Shown here piece after piece: positions 1 through 6,932 of a stretch of DNA of 38,803 nt; the stretch's first letter is position 1; each line of letters starts with the position of its first letter. This DNA comes from Clostridiales bacterium (GTDB taxonomy: Bacteria > Bacillota > Clostridia > Christensenellales > UBA1750), in contig SVHB01000016.1 of assembly GCA_015056005.1 (NCBI GenBank), forward strand, positions 1-38,803. Reading direction: 5' to 3'. Below the pieces are notes generated by a model, which saw only the letters and a list, made by a program, of their open reading frames with translations, did not search any database and had not been told where the DNA came from. The position numbers and the translations under genes are program-made.

Positions 1-306
1 CTGAGTTGCGCGGATAACAAGAGCATCTGTACCGAAGCTTTCCATGGTGCGAACGGTATCGTAGAAGCTCTCGCCCTTCTTAAGAGAAGAGGATTCGGGC
101 GCAAAGCTCATAACGCAGCAGCCGAGTCTGTGCTGAGCTGCCTCGAAGCTGTAATGAGTACGGGTAGAAGGCTCAAAAAAAAGATTGGCTACCAATTTCC
201 CTTTTGCTCCTTCATAGACAGCACCGTTTTTAAAAGCCTCTGCCTCATCGAGTATACGGAAAATTTCGTCCAATCCAAGATCGCTCAAATTATAAAGACT
301 TCTCAT
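1..306 (-). CDS. pyrB: aspartate carbamoyltransferase, N-terminal part (runs off the window)
   Basis: Catalytic subunit of aspartate transcarbamylase, which joins carbamoyl phosphate and aspartate in the second step of pyrimidine synthesis. Only the first 102 codons are inside the window; the gene continues beyond base 1. The carbamoyl-phosphate loop FFEPSTRT is present near residue 50, and a second phosphate-binding segment SSSLKKGES lies about residues 75-83, both as in the family. The start is ATG at 304-306 with AGAGGAGA just upstream. It has its own promoter (385-412), separate from the inositol monophosphatase gene upstream on the same strand. Identity is secure; the regulatory subunit or other pyr genes are not visible. 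Confidence 0.95.
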   Translation of the reverse strand, partial: MRSLYNLSDLGLDEIFRILDEAEAFKNGAVYEGAKGKLVANLFFEPSTRTHYSFEAAQHRLGCCVMSFAPESSSLKKGESFYDTVRTMESFGTDALVIRATQ

Positions 307-354
307 CAGCTATTCTCCTCTGTGCAAGACCTCAAGATCCTTCTCAATTCAATA

Positions 355-412
355 AGCCGATGCGTTATCTGACCGCATCGGCTCATTATATCATAAAATA
401 GACATTTTTCAA
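355..412 (-). promoter_or_regulatory. pyrB promoter with a hairpin at the transcript start
   Basis: On the minus strand TTGAAA (407-412) is followed after 16 bases by TATAAT (385-390). Directly downstream is a perfect 10-base inverted repeat, AGCCGATGCG / CGCATCGGCT (355-364 and 374-383) with a 9-base loop. The expected transcription start falls inside the outer arm, so the repeat is more likely an operator or a partly formed 5' hairpin than a terminator. It also has no U-run after it. Confidence 0.6.
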
Positions 413-447
413 GGGGATTTGCAAAGATTTTTTGCAATTTCTTTTAT

Positions 448-1218
448 TTACTTAAAAGAAAACCTTGTGTGAAATTCCTCCGCAGCCTTTTTGTTGCCCG
501 CAAGCACGGAGCAAGGCTTATCAAAGGTGATATCTCCGCCTTCGATCCTGCCTATGCTGCCGCCCGCTTCTGTTATTATGAGCGATGCTGCCGCATAATC
601 CCAAGGGGAAAGCTTGGTTTCAAAGAAGAGCCCGGTCCTTGAGCAGGCGATATAGCAAAGATCAAGCGCCGCAGAACCGCTTCTCCTTACATCAAGCGAC
701 AGTTCATACAGATCGCGGACAAGCTTGAATGTAGCATCCATCTTATCCGGGTAATACGGAGAAGTGCCGTAACCTACAACGCTTTGGGCTATGCTGCGCT
801 CCACGGCTTCGATCTTCTGACCGTTCAAAAATGCGCCCTTGCCCTTTTCGGCGTGGAAAACCTCATCCATATAAGGATTGTAAACTACGCCCGCTATCAT
901 CTCGCCGTCTTGGGCCAAACCGATGGAGACGGCGCTGTGACGGTAATTCATAATGAAATTAGTAGTTCCGTCGATGGGATCTATAATGAAGCAAAGACCG
1001 TTTTCATAAAGATGATCGGCTCCGTTTTCCTCTCCCATGAACTTTGCTTTAGGAAAGCTCTTTTTGAGTTCATCGAAAAGATATTCCTGTACCATAACAT
1101 CGTATTTGGTTACAAAATTTGCTGTACCGGATTTTTCATCCACCGCGTTTTCAATATCGTGCGCGCTGAGTATTATTTCGCCCGCTTTTTTAGCCGCTGC
1201 TATAAGCTTATCTATCAT
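448..1218 (-). CDS. inositol-1-monophosphatase family protein
   Basis: Magnesium-dependent phosphatase of the inositol monophosphatase/SuhB family (256 aa, usual length). Metal-binding motifs are all present: GEEN at 62-65, DPIDGTTN at 80-87 and WDYA at 206-209. Substrates in bacteria include inositol-1-phosphate and other sugar phosphates, and the true substrate cannot be told here. It is the last gene of a three-gene minus-strand operon; its start overlaps the end of the ATPase gene by 11 bases, indicating coupled translation. The TIM-barrel sugar isomerase at the operon head makes a sugar or polyol-phosphate substrate plausible, but that is inference. Confidence 0.9.
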   Translation of the reverse strand: MIDKLIAAAKKAGEIILSAHDIENAVDEKSGTANFVTKYDVMVQEYLFDELKKSFPKAKFMGEENGADHLYENGLCFIIDPIDGTTNFIMNYRHSAVSIGLAQDGEMIAGVVYNPYMDEVFHAEKGKGAFLNGQKIEAVERSIAQSVVGYGTSPYYPDKMDATFKLVRDLYELSLDVRRSGSAALDLCYIACSRTGLFFETKLSPWDYAAASLIITEAGGSIGRIEGGDITFDKPCSVLAGNKKAAEEFHTRFSFK

Positions 1219-2017
1219 CCGTTTTCACATCCTGTAAAAATATATTTTTGTCTTTCATAAAAGCCTTCAAAAGCCTTATGCTTTCAAGCTCGTCATATTC
1301 GCTCTTTGATATAATTCCGTCTTCAAAATGATATATCGAAGCCCCCGGATATGCGGTAAGAATGGGAGAGTGAGTTGCAATTATCAGCTGACAGCCCTTT
1401 TGCTGCGCTTGTGATATCATATTTACGAACACGAGCTGATTGAACACCGAAAGCGCCGCTTCAGGTTCGTCCAGAAGATAAAGTCCTCCGGGAATAAGCC
1501 TTGAAGCAAAAAAATCGATGAAGCCTTCGCCGTGTGAACGCTTAGAAAGATCGTTCTCATAAAGAGAATCGATAGCGGATATAGTCCCGTAATGCGCCGA
1601 AAGTGCCTGACCCAAGGCGTAATCGGAGCGACCTTCTTCCTTATATTCCACCCTTATCCTGTCTATTTCCTCATAGGCTTCTTTTTTCATCTGATTAAGG
1701 TTTGCAATATACTTCACAAAATCCTCGGCCTTAAAAAAGAAGGTGGTTTTGGGCTTTATGTTTTGCTCTATCCTGAAGCATCTTGAAGCAGCGGAATTGT
1801 CGGATACTCCCGAACCGGAGTTTATCCGAATTGCATTTAGTTTGCCTGCGATCATCTCCAGAAGCGCTGTTTTTCCGCAGCCGTTTTCGCCCGAGAGGAT
1901 CGTTACCGAAGAATCAAATTCCACCCTTTCAAGTTTTTCCGCCATTTGAGCGCAATACGGATAAGCTGAGCCTGCAGGTACCTGTTTTAGTTTCTTTATC
2001 GCCTTTATAAAGATCAT
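1208..2017 (-). CDS. COG3910-type AAA/ABC-like ATPase
   Basis: Predicted soluble ATPase of 269 aa with an ABC-type nucleotide-binding fold. Walker A is GENGCGKT (43-50), an ABC-like signature SHGEG sits at 161-165, Walker B LLDEPEAALS at 181-190, and the switch histidine is in ATHSP shortly after. No membrane segments are seen, and no permease gene is adjacent, so it is not an obvious transporter subunit. Proteins of this type are widespread single-domain ATPases of unknown role. The start codon overlaps the stop of the upstream TIM-barrel gene by four bases (ATGA), and it overlaps the phosphatase gene downstream. Function is unassigned. Confidence 0.8.
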   Translation of the reverse strand: MIFIKAIKKLKQVPAGSAYPYCAQMAEKLERVEFDSSVTILSGENGCGKTALLEMIAGKLNAIRINSGSGVSDNSAASRCFRIEQNIKPKTTFFFKAEDFVKYIANLNQMKKEAYEEIDRIRVEYKEEGRSDYALGQALSAHYGTISAIDSLYENDLSKRSHGEGFIDFFASRLIPGGLYLLDEPEAALSVFNQLVFVNMISQAQQKGCQLIIATHSPILTAYPGASIYHFEDGIISKSEYDELESIRLLKAFMKDKNIFLQDVKTDDR

Positions 2018-2862
2018 TGCAGTTCCCCTTCGGTTATCATGAATCTTCCGGTTTCAGACAAGTGCTTCAAATACGTTTCAAGCAGCGGGAAAGGCATGTT
2101 CTTTATATTCACTTCAAAATTCAAATCGCCGCTGTAATTGTTATCCTTCAAGGCTTTAAGGAAGCCCGACCAGCTGATAAGCCCGGTATACGGCGCGATG
2201 TGAAGATCGTCTGTCCCGAAATTATCGTTTATGTGCAGGGTTTTCAGTCTTTTACCGATCATCATAATGGCTTTGGGCTGATCTATACCGGAAATATTTG
2301 CATGCCCGGTATCCCAGCATATGCCTGAGGAAAAATGATCGGCTACTCTAATTACTTCATCGGCTGTGGAGCAAAACCTGTGCCCGGGCTCTACATCCTT
2401 TGGACCCAGCATGTTTTCGACCGCAAGACCTACGCCCGTTATTGCGGCATATTCCATAAAAGGCTCCAGGAATTCCACGGTGTTCTTAAATTCGTTTTCT
2501 TCGTCGTAATCTTCTGTCGCTTTTGTATGCGGATGTATTACCGCCCATTTGACTCCAAGCCTTTTGCATACATCAAGGGCATGATATGTCCTTAGCATAA
2601 AGCGCTCACGGTTCTTTATATCGTATTTCGGAGGATAATCAAAGGGCAGGTGAGCGGTGGTAAACGGGATATCGGCTTTCAGAGCCTCATCCGCAAAGCT
2701 TTCCCATCCGGGCTTTCTTATGCACCTTATAGGCGACATCAGGTCAAGGTCAAGGGAGGTGAAGCCAAGCGATCTGAACCATACAGCCTCGTCATATAAA
2801 GTCATCTGTTCTCTCTTCGCTTTCCTTGCTGCAGCCTGAGTTGTTGTGGATATCTTCATCAA
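2014..2862 (-). CDS. sugar phosphate isomerase/epimerase-like TIM-barrel protein
   Basis: 282-aa protein of the xylose-isomerase-like TIM-barrel (AP endonuclease 2) superfamily. Family-type metal-site segments are visible: WAVIHPHTK, GLAVENML, GICWDTGHANISG and LKTLHINDN, in the usual order, giving the His/Glu/Asp/His ligands. The family contains sugar epimerases, isomerases and endonuclease IV, and the sequence does not decide between them. It heads the operon with the COG3910-like ATPase and the inositol monophosphatase, so a sugar or inositol substrate is a reasonable guess. Transcription probably starts from the minus-strand promoter at 2891-2919. A GTG or other upstream start was not needed. 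Confidence 0.85.
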   Translation of the reverse strand: MMKISTTTQAAARKAKREQMTLYDEAVWFRSLGFTSLDLDLMSPIRCIRKPGWESFADEALKADIPFTTAHLPFDYPPKYDIKNRERFMLRTYHALDVCKRLGVKWAVIHPHTKATEDYDEENEFKNTVEFLEPFMEYAAITGVGLAVENMLGPKDVEPGHRFCSTADEVIRVADHFSSGICWDTGHANISGIDQPKAIMMIGKRLKTLHINDNFGTDDLHIAPYTGLISWSGFLKALKDNNYSGDLNFEVNIKNMPFPLLETYLKHLSETGRFMITEGELQ

Positions 2863-2890
2863 AATTACCTTTACTGTATACTTTGAATTT

Positions 2891-2919
2891 AGGATATACC
2901 AAAGAATCGCTCAAGTCAA
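2891..2919 (-). promoter_or_regulatory. promoter of the TIM-barrel/ATPase/phosphatase operon
   Basis: TTGACT (2914-2919 on the minus strand), 17-base spacer, TATCCT (2891-2896). Its -35 box forms one arm of the inverted repeat 2914-2936 shared with the divergent infC promoter. Confidence 0.6.
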
Positions 2920-2930
2920 CAAATATATGG

Positions 2931-2959
2931 TTGACTCATTTGCGTATGGATGCTATAAT
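2931..2959 (+). promoter_or_regulatory. distal infC operon promoter P1
   Basis: TTGACT (2931-2936), 17-base spacer, TATAAT (2954-2959). The -35 hexamer mirrors that of the divergent promoter: AGTCAAC at 2914-2920 and GTTGACT at 2930-2936, nine bases apart. Confidence 0.65.
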
Positions 2960-3002
2960 TACTAAGCATGCAAAAATATTTTGTTTTTGTTGGAAAAAAG
3001 TG

Positions 3003-3031
3003 TTGACAATATCTTTGTGTGCGGTTATAAT
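3003..3031 (+). promoter_or_regulatory. proximal infC operon promoter P2 (consensus)
   Basis: TTGACA (3003-3008), exactly 17 bases, TATAAT (3026-3031): a perfect sigma-A promoter, as expected for a ribosomal operon. The start site near 3038 leaves a structured leader of about 160 bases before infC. Confidence 0.85.
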
Positions 3032-3037
3032 ATTTAT

Positions 3038-3199
3038 GCTAAAGCAGAAGCTGCTCGCTTCTCACCTTGACGTAGAATATACGCGGGTTATCGGTTTTCT
3101 TGATCTTATAATTGATCATTGTATCCTTATTTGCGGGCAGATTTCTGTCCGCAATTTTTTGTGCTTTGCACAAGCTATCTTATTTGGGAGGTGCTACCC
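3038..3199 (+). promoter_or_regulatory. infC-rpmI-rplT leader with intrinsic terminator (attenuator)
   Basis: The leader ends in a strong terminator hairpin: TTGCGGGCAG (3131-3140), loop ATTT, CTGTCCGCAA (3145-3154) with a single G-U wobble, then six T (3155-3160). It lies 40 bases before the infC start, so it acts before the first gene. In Bacillus the same operon is controlled by an L20-responsive leader terminator. A comparable L20 control here is inference from position and operon content; I did not match the L20-binding structure base by base. The leader also has a small GCAGAAGC/GCTTCT hairpin near 3045-3062. Confidence 0.75.
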
Positions 3200-3715
3200 A
3201 TAGCTACCGACGTTATGATCAATGAGGAAATCCGCGACCCTCAGGTTAGAGTTATTGCAAACGATGGCTCCCAGCTGGGAATTATGTCTTCCGAACAGGC
3301 TTTGCAGTTGGCAGAAGAACAGCAGCTTGACCTTGTCAAGATCGCACCCACTGCCAATCCCCCTGTGTGCAAGATCATGGACTATGGCAAATATCGTTTT
3401 GAACAGGACAAGAGGGAAAGGGACGCCCGCAAAAATCAGAAAGTCATTAGCGTGAAGGAGCTTCGCCTGTCCCCCGTGATCGAAGATCACGATGTAGGCG
3501 TTCGCGTAAAAAACTGCGTAAAGTTCCTGAAAGATGGCAACAAAGTTAAAGTCACTATCCGTTTCAGAGGGCGTATGCTTTCTCACAGCGAACTGGGATA
3601 CGATGTCATGAACGACTTCTACGAAAGAGTAAAGGACGTTGCCAATATGGATAAGCGTCCCGCAGTAGAAGGAAGGACCATGACCATGATGCTCAGTCCC
3701 AAGTCGGATAAGTAG
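3200..3715 (+). CDS. infC: translation initiation factor IF-3, probable AUA start
   Basis: IF-3 keeps the 30S subunit free and checks the start codon-initiator tRNA match. The protein aligns with the family from INEEIRDPQVRVI onward, including LVKIAPTANPPVCKIMDYGKY and the C-terminal KVTIRFRGR segment; about 171 aa, usual size. The ribosome site GGGAGGTG (3186-3193) sits seven bases before an ATA codon at 3200, whereas the first in-frame ATG (3215) is over 20 bases away. infC is known for non-standard AUU/AUA starts used for self-control, so I place the start at ATA. An in-frame GTG at 3191 lies inside the ribosome site and is unlikely. First gene of infC-rpmI-rplT. Confidence 0.92.
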   Translation: MATDVMINEEIRDPQVRVIANDGSQLGIMSSEQALQLAEEQQLDLVKIAPTANPPVCKIMDYGKYRFEQDKRERDARKNQKVISVKELRLSPVIEDHDVGVRVKNCVKFLKDGNKVKVTIRFRGRMLSHSELGYDVMNDFYERVKDVANMDKRPAVEGRTMTMMLSPKSDK

Positions 3716-3750
3716 ATATTTGTTTCAACTAAGAGAGGAGGACCTATACG

Positions 3751-3948
3751 ATGCCTAAGCAAAAATCCCATAAGGCTACTGCCAAGCGCTTCACCGTAAC
3801 CAAGTCCGGTTTAGTAAAAAGAGCACAGGCTTACAAGAGACATAAGCTGACCAGCAAGACCACCAAGCGTACCCGCAACCTGCGCAAGACCGCTTATGTT
3901 AACGTAATCAAGGAAGCCCAGACCATAAAGACTCTCATTCCGTACTAA
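3751..3948 (+). CDS. rpmI: 50S ribosomal protein L35
   Basis: Small basic protein of the large ribosomal subunit (65 aa, exactly the usual size). It begins [14 protein letters not shown] and carries the conserved basic core [12 protein letters not shown]. Preceded by AGAGGAGGACC, with 35 bases from infC and 33 to rplT, so it is co-transcribed in the standard infC-rpmI-rplT order. Confidence 0.98.
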   Translation: MPKQKSHKATAKRFTVTKSGLVKRAQAYKRHKLTSKTTKRTRNLRKTAYVNVIKEAQTIKTLIPY

Positions 3949-3981
3949 GAGCGGGTGTAGCTCAGAAAGGAAGTACCTAAA

Positions 3982-4341
3982 ATGGCCAGAATTAAGAGAT
4001 CTGTTAATGCATTAAAGAAACGCCGCAAGGTGTTTAAGCTTTCCAAGGGCTATTTCGGTGCAAGGTCCAAGCTGTACCGCACCGCTAAGCCCGCTGTTAT
4101 GCGCGCTCTGCGCTATGCTTACGTCGGCCGCAGGCTCCGTCGCCGCGATTTCCGCAGGCTTTGGATCGCCCGTATCAACGCTGCCGCTCGTATGAACGAC
4201 ATCAGCTACAGCCGTCTCATCAACGGTCTTAAGCTTGCCGGTGTTACCGTAAACCGCAAAATGCTTGCTGAGCTTGCCGTAAACGACATGCCCGCATTCA
4301 CTGAGTTCGTTGCTATCGCCAAGAAGCAGCTTGGTGCTTAA
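3982..4341 (+). CDS. rplT: 50S ribosomal protein L20
   Basis: L20 binds 23S rRNA early in assembly of the large subunit. 119 aa, the family length; starts [24 protein letters not shown] and has the conserved [16 protein letters not shown] segment. In Firmicutes and E. coli free L20 represses this operon, which fits the attenuator in front of infC. Ribosome site AAAGGAAG. A terminator hairpin follows 23 bases after the stop. Confidence 0.98.
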   Translation: MARIKRSVNALKKRRKVFKLSKGYFGARSKLYRTAKPAVMRALRYAYVGRRLRRRDFRRLWIARINAAARMNDISYSRLINGLKLAGVTVNRKMLAELAVNDMPAFTEFVAIAKKQLGA

Positions 4342-4364
4342 CAGCCAACATAAATAGATTTTAG

Positions 4365-4395
4365 CAGCCTTCCGGTCTGTCCGGGAGGCTGTTTT
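4365..4395 (+). terminator. terminator after rplT, possibly partial
   Basis: CAGCCTTCCGG (4365-4375), loop TCTGT, CCGGGAGGCTG (4381-4391), then TTTT. The T-run is short and no promoter is apparent before the methyltransferase gene 17 bases on, so some read-through is likely. Confidence 0.75.
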
Positions 4396-4411
4396 CGAAC
4401 AGAGGGATATC

Positions 4412-5179
4412 ATGGCGCAAGTGATCACCAGCACGAGCAATGAAAACATTAAATATTTTATGCGTCTGCATACCGCAAAAGGCCGCAGGGAAGAAAACGC
4501 TTATCTGATTGAAGGCGAGAAGATGCTTTTTGAGGCCGTAAACGCAGGAAAGCGACCCATCAGAATGCTCGTTGAGCAGGGGAAAACTCCTCCCGAAGGC
4601 TTTTCGGAAAATGAGTTTATTTTTGCATCCAAAGAAGCCATCGCCAAGGCGTCTGAGGCTGTCACTCCCCAGGGCATAGTTGCCTCCGTTGCTCTTGATG
4701 AGAAGATCGAAGAGCTCATTTATCCTATTGTAGTGCTCGACGGAGTGCAGGATCCCGGCAACTGCGGAACCATTTGGCGCACCTGCGAAGCCGCCGGCTT
4801 TAAGCAGATCGTTTTCTTAAACGGCAGTGCCGATCCGTTTTCTCCCAAGGTCGTAAGATCCAGCATGGGCGCGGTATTTCGTATTCCCGCGGTAAAGATG
4901 GATATATGCGAGCTCTTTGAAAAGCTTGAAGCAGATGATTGCGCGGTCATAGCAGCGCTTCTAGGTGGCGAGCCCTTCTATGAAAGAGAGCCCATCAAAA
5001 AGAACCTCGCTCTGTTTATAGGCTCCGAAGCCAGAGGCGTGAGTGAAATTACAAGAAACAGAGCAACGCATAAATATATGCTGCCGATGGCCGGTAAAAC
5101 AGAATCCCTGAATGCATCTGTTGCAGCCGGCATCATGATGTATGATCTTTTCATAAAAGAAGGCGAGGGCAGGGGATGA
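4412..5179 (+). CDS. TrmH/SpoU-family RNA 2'-O-ribose methyltransferase
   Basis: AdoMet-dependent SPOUT methyltransferase that adds a 2'-O-methyl group to rRNA or tRNA. 255 aa with an N-terminal substrate-binding domain (about 1-95) and the knotted catalytic domain. Family motif 1 is VVLDGVQDPGNCGTIWRT (about 107-124), motif 2 FIGSEARGVS (202-211), motif 3 LPMAGKTESLNASVAAG (224-240). The gene commonly follows rplT in Firmicutes, as here. The exact RNA target cannot be assigned. Start ATG with GAGGGATA upstream; its stop overlaps the next gene's start by four bases. Confidence 0.92.
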   Translation: MAQVITSTSNENIKYFMRLHTAKGRREENAYLIEGEKMLFEAVNAGKRPIRMLVEQGKTPPEGFSENEFIFASKEAIAKASEAVTPQGIVASVALDEKIEELIYPIVVLDGVQDPGNCGTIWRTCEAAGFKQIVFLNGSADPFSPKVVRSSMGAVFRIPAVKMDICELFEKLEADDCAVIAALLGGEPFYEREPIKKNLALFIGSEARGVSEITRNRATHKYMLPMAGKTESLNASVAAGIMMYDLFIKEGEGRG

Positions 5180-5562
5180 CGGTCATAATTTGTATCCTCG
5201 GCATGATCCTTTGCTGCGTATGTCTTCATTACAGCTATGCTTTTACAAGGTATAAGCTCAAAACCGAGAAAGAAAAAGTTCGTTTTCTTCGCTTTTTCGA
5301 TGTGATCTCAGGTTCTGTTTTTGCACATGTTGCCTATGATATCATAGTAGCAGCGCTCTTGCTTGGATTGGTATCGTTTTCAGACGCTGCATTTATCAGC
5401 ATCAGAACTCAGCTCGGTTATCCTATTAATACAAGCGCATGGTTTTATTCTGTAAAAGCTGCAACCGGGCTTGTTTTTACTCTGATAGCTGCATGGATGG
5501 TCGATAAATATATTTATTCCATGCACGAAAGAGTATATACCGCTATCATAAATAGCATGTAA
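5176..5562 (+). CDS. small integral membrane protein, unknown function
   Basis: 128-aa hydrophobic protein that I do not recognise. It shows an N-terminal membrane segment (about 2-22), a charged patch RYKLKTEKEKVRFLRFFD, a second long hydrophobic stretch (about 50-73) and a third (about 94-112). It is translationally coupled to the methyltransferase gene (ATGA overlap) and ends directly at a strong terminator, so it is the last gene of the infC transcription unit or of a rplT-distal unit. No motif suggests an enzyme. Confidence 0.7.
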   Translation: MTVIICILGMILCCVCLHYSYAFTRYKLKTEKEKVRFLRFFDVISGSVFAHVAYDIIVAALLLGLVSFSDAAFISIRTQLGYPINTSAWFYSVKAATGLVFTLIAAWMVDKYIYSMHERVYTAIINSM

Positions 5563-5613
5563 ATATCACAAAAAAGCCTTTTTGCCTATTGAAAAAGGCT
5601 TTTTTTGTGATAT
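5563..5613. terminator. bidirectional terminator between the infC unit and pheST
   Basis: A long near-perfect inverted repeat: arms 5563-5583 and 5592-5613 around GCCTATTG, with core AAAAAAGCCTTTTT / AAAAAGGCTTTTTTT and one extra T in the right arm. T-rich tails on both strands. Confidence 0.85.
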
Positions 5614-5616
5614 AAT
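5589..5616 (+). promoter_or_regulatory. pheST promoter embedded in the upstream terminator
   Basis: TTGAAA (5589-5594), 16 bases, TATAAT (5611-5616). The -35 box lies in the loop and right arm of the terminator, leaving no spare sequence between the two transcription units. Confidence 0.65.
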
Positions 5617-5624
5617 ATATAAAG

Positions 5625-5881
5625 TGATTTTTTCACTTAAACTCAAAGGCTATGACGGAGTTTAGTAGCGTTTCTTCAGGTCTTAAAGAGAGTTCCGCCC
5701 TTGGCTGAAAGCGGATAGACCGAATTTGCGTGAAATTTCGCTCCCGAGCTGCATTGCTGAAGGTGATCTTGTAGGCAATGACGTTTCGCCGCGTTAAGGA
5801 AAGAGGCCGTGTCAGCGGCAAATTTGGGTGGTACCACGAAGCAGTGCTTTCGTCCCTTGGGGATGTTAGCGCTATTTTTTT
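5625..5881 (+). ncRNA. T-box riboswitch, tRNA-Phe type, upstream of pheS
   Basis: Leader that senses uncharged tRNA and lets transcription pass its terminator. Stem I elements are visible: AAAGAGAG near 5686-5693, GGCTGAAAGCGG at 5703-5714, and the distal segment TGAAATTTCGCTCCCGAGC. By comparison with other T-boxes (specifier followed by one base and CTCC) the specifier codon is UUC at 5737-5739, a Phe codon, matching the downstream genes. The T-box proper, TTTGGGTGGTACCACG, is at 5823-5838 and carries the UGGU bulge that pairs with the tRNA 3' end. The competing terminator is AGTGCT (5843-5848)...AGCGCT (5868-5873) followed by seven T. Confidence 0.95.
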
Positions 5882-5893
5882 GGAGGGAAAAGA

Positions 5894-6916
5894 ATGAAGG
5901 AAAAGCTTAGCGCAATACTTGAAGGCGCGCTGAAAGAACTGGACAGCATACAGGATACTGCTGCCATTGAAAACCTTAAAGTCAGAGTTCTGGGCAAAAA
6001 AGGCGAACTCACCGGTCTTTTAAGAGGTATGGGCTCCGTAGCTCCCGAAGAAAGACCTATCGTTGGTCAGATGATCAATGACGTCCGCAAGCAGCTTGAG
6101 ACCGCTATTGAAGAAAAGCAGCTGAAGCTGATGGAGACCGAAAAGCTCAAAAAGCTCGAGGCTGAGACCATCGACATCACCATGCCCGGCAGGGAAGTCA
6201 AGCGCGGCACCGTGCATCCCATGTATCAGGTGCAGAAAAAGCTGATCGATATCTTTGTCGGTATGGGCTTCACCGTAGCCGACGGTCCCGAGATAGAGCT
6301 GGATCATTTCAATTTCGAGCTCATGAACATACCTAAGAATCATCCCGCAAGAGATGCACAGGATACCTTCTATTTTAACGATAATATCCTTCTTAGGACT
6401 CATACCTCTCCCGTTCAGGCTCATGTAATGCTCACTCAGAAGCCTCCGATCCGCATCATCTGCCCCGGCAGGGTTTACAGAGCCGACGAAGTTGACGCGA
6501 CCCACTCTCCCGTTTTCCATCAGATCGAAGGTCTTGTGATCGATAAGGGCATCACTATGGCGGATCTTAAGGGCACTTTGGATACCTTTGCCCGTCAGCT
6601 TTACGGCGAAGGCATCGATACCCGCTTCCGTCCCTCGTTCTTCCCGTTCACCGAGCCTTCGGCAGAGGTCGACGTTCGCTGCAGCGCCTGCAAGGGCAAG
6701 GGCTGCCGCATCTGCAAGGGTACCGGCTATATCGAGATCCTTGGCGCAGGTATGGTAAATCCCAAGGTTCTTGAGATGTGCGGAATCGATCCCACCGAGT
6801 ATACCGGCTTTGCTTTCGGTATGGGTATCGAGCGCGTTACCAACCTCAAGTACAACATCAAAGACATGCGTCTGCTCTATGAAAACGATGTTCGTTTCAT
6901 TGAACAGTTCAAGTAA
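5894..6916 (+). CDS. pheS: phenylalanyl-tRNA synthetase alpha subunit
   Basis: Catalytic subunit of the alpha2-beta2 enzyme that charges tRNA-Phe. 340 aa, usual length. N-terminal coiled-coil tRNA-binding arm (about 1-90), then class II core: motif 1 region HPMYQVQKKLIDIFVGMGF, motif 2 RTHTSPVQ and CPGRVYRADEVDATHSPVFHQIEGL, motif 3 FGMGIERVTNLKY near the C-terminus. A CxxC-type pair (SACKGKGCRICKGTG) is seen before motif 3. Ribosome site GGAGGGAAAAG seven bases upstream. Sixteen bases separate it from pheT, so the T-box controls both. Confidence 0.98.
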   Translation: MKEKLSAILEGALKELDSIQDTAAIENLKVRVLGKKGELTGLLRGMGSVAPEERPIVGQMINDVRKQLETAIEEKQLKLMETEKLKKLEAETIDITMPGREVKRGTVHPMYQVQKKLIDIFVGMGFTVADGPEIELDHFNFELMNIPKNHPARDAQDTFYFNDNILLRTHTSPVQAHVMLTQKPPIRIICPGRVYRADEVDATHSPVFHQIEGLVIDKGITMADLKGTLDTFARQLYGEGIDTRFRPSFFPFTEPSAEVDVRCSACKGKGCRICKGTGYIEILGAGMVNPKVLEMCGIDPTEYTGFAFGMGIERVTNLKYNIKDMRLLYENDVRFIEQFK

Positions 6917-6932
6917 TCGGGAGGGCAAATAA

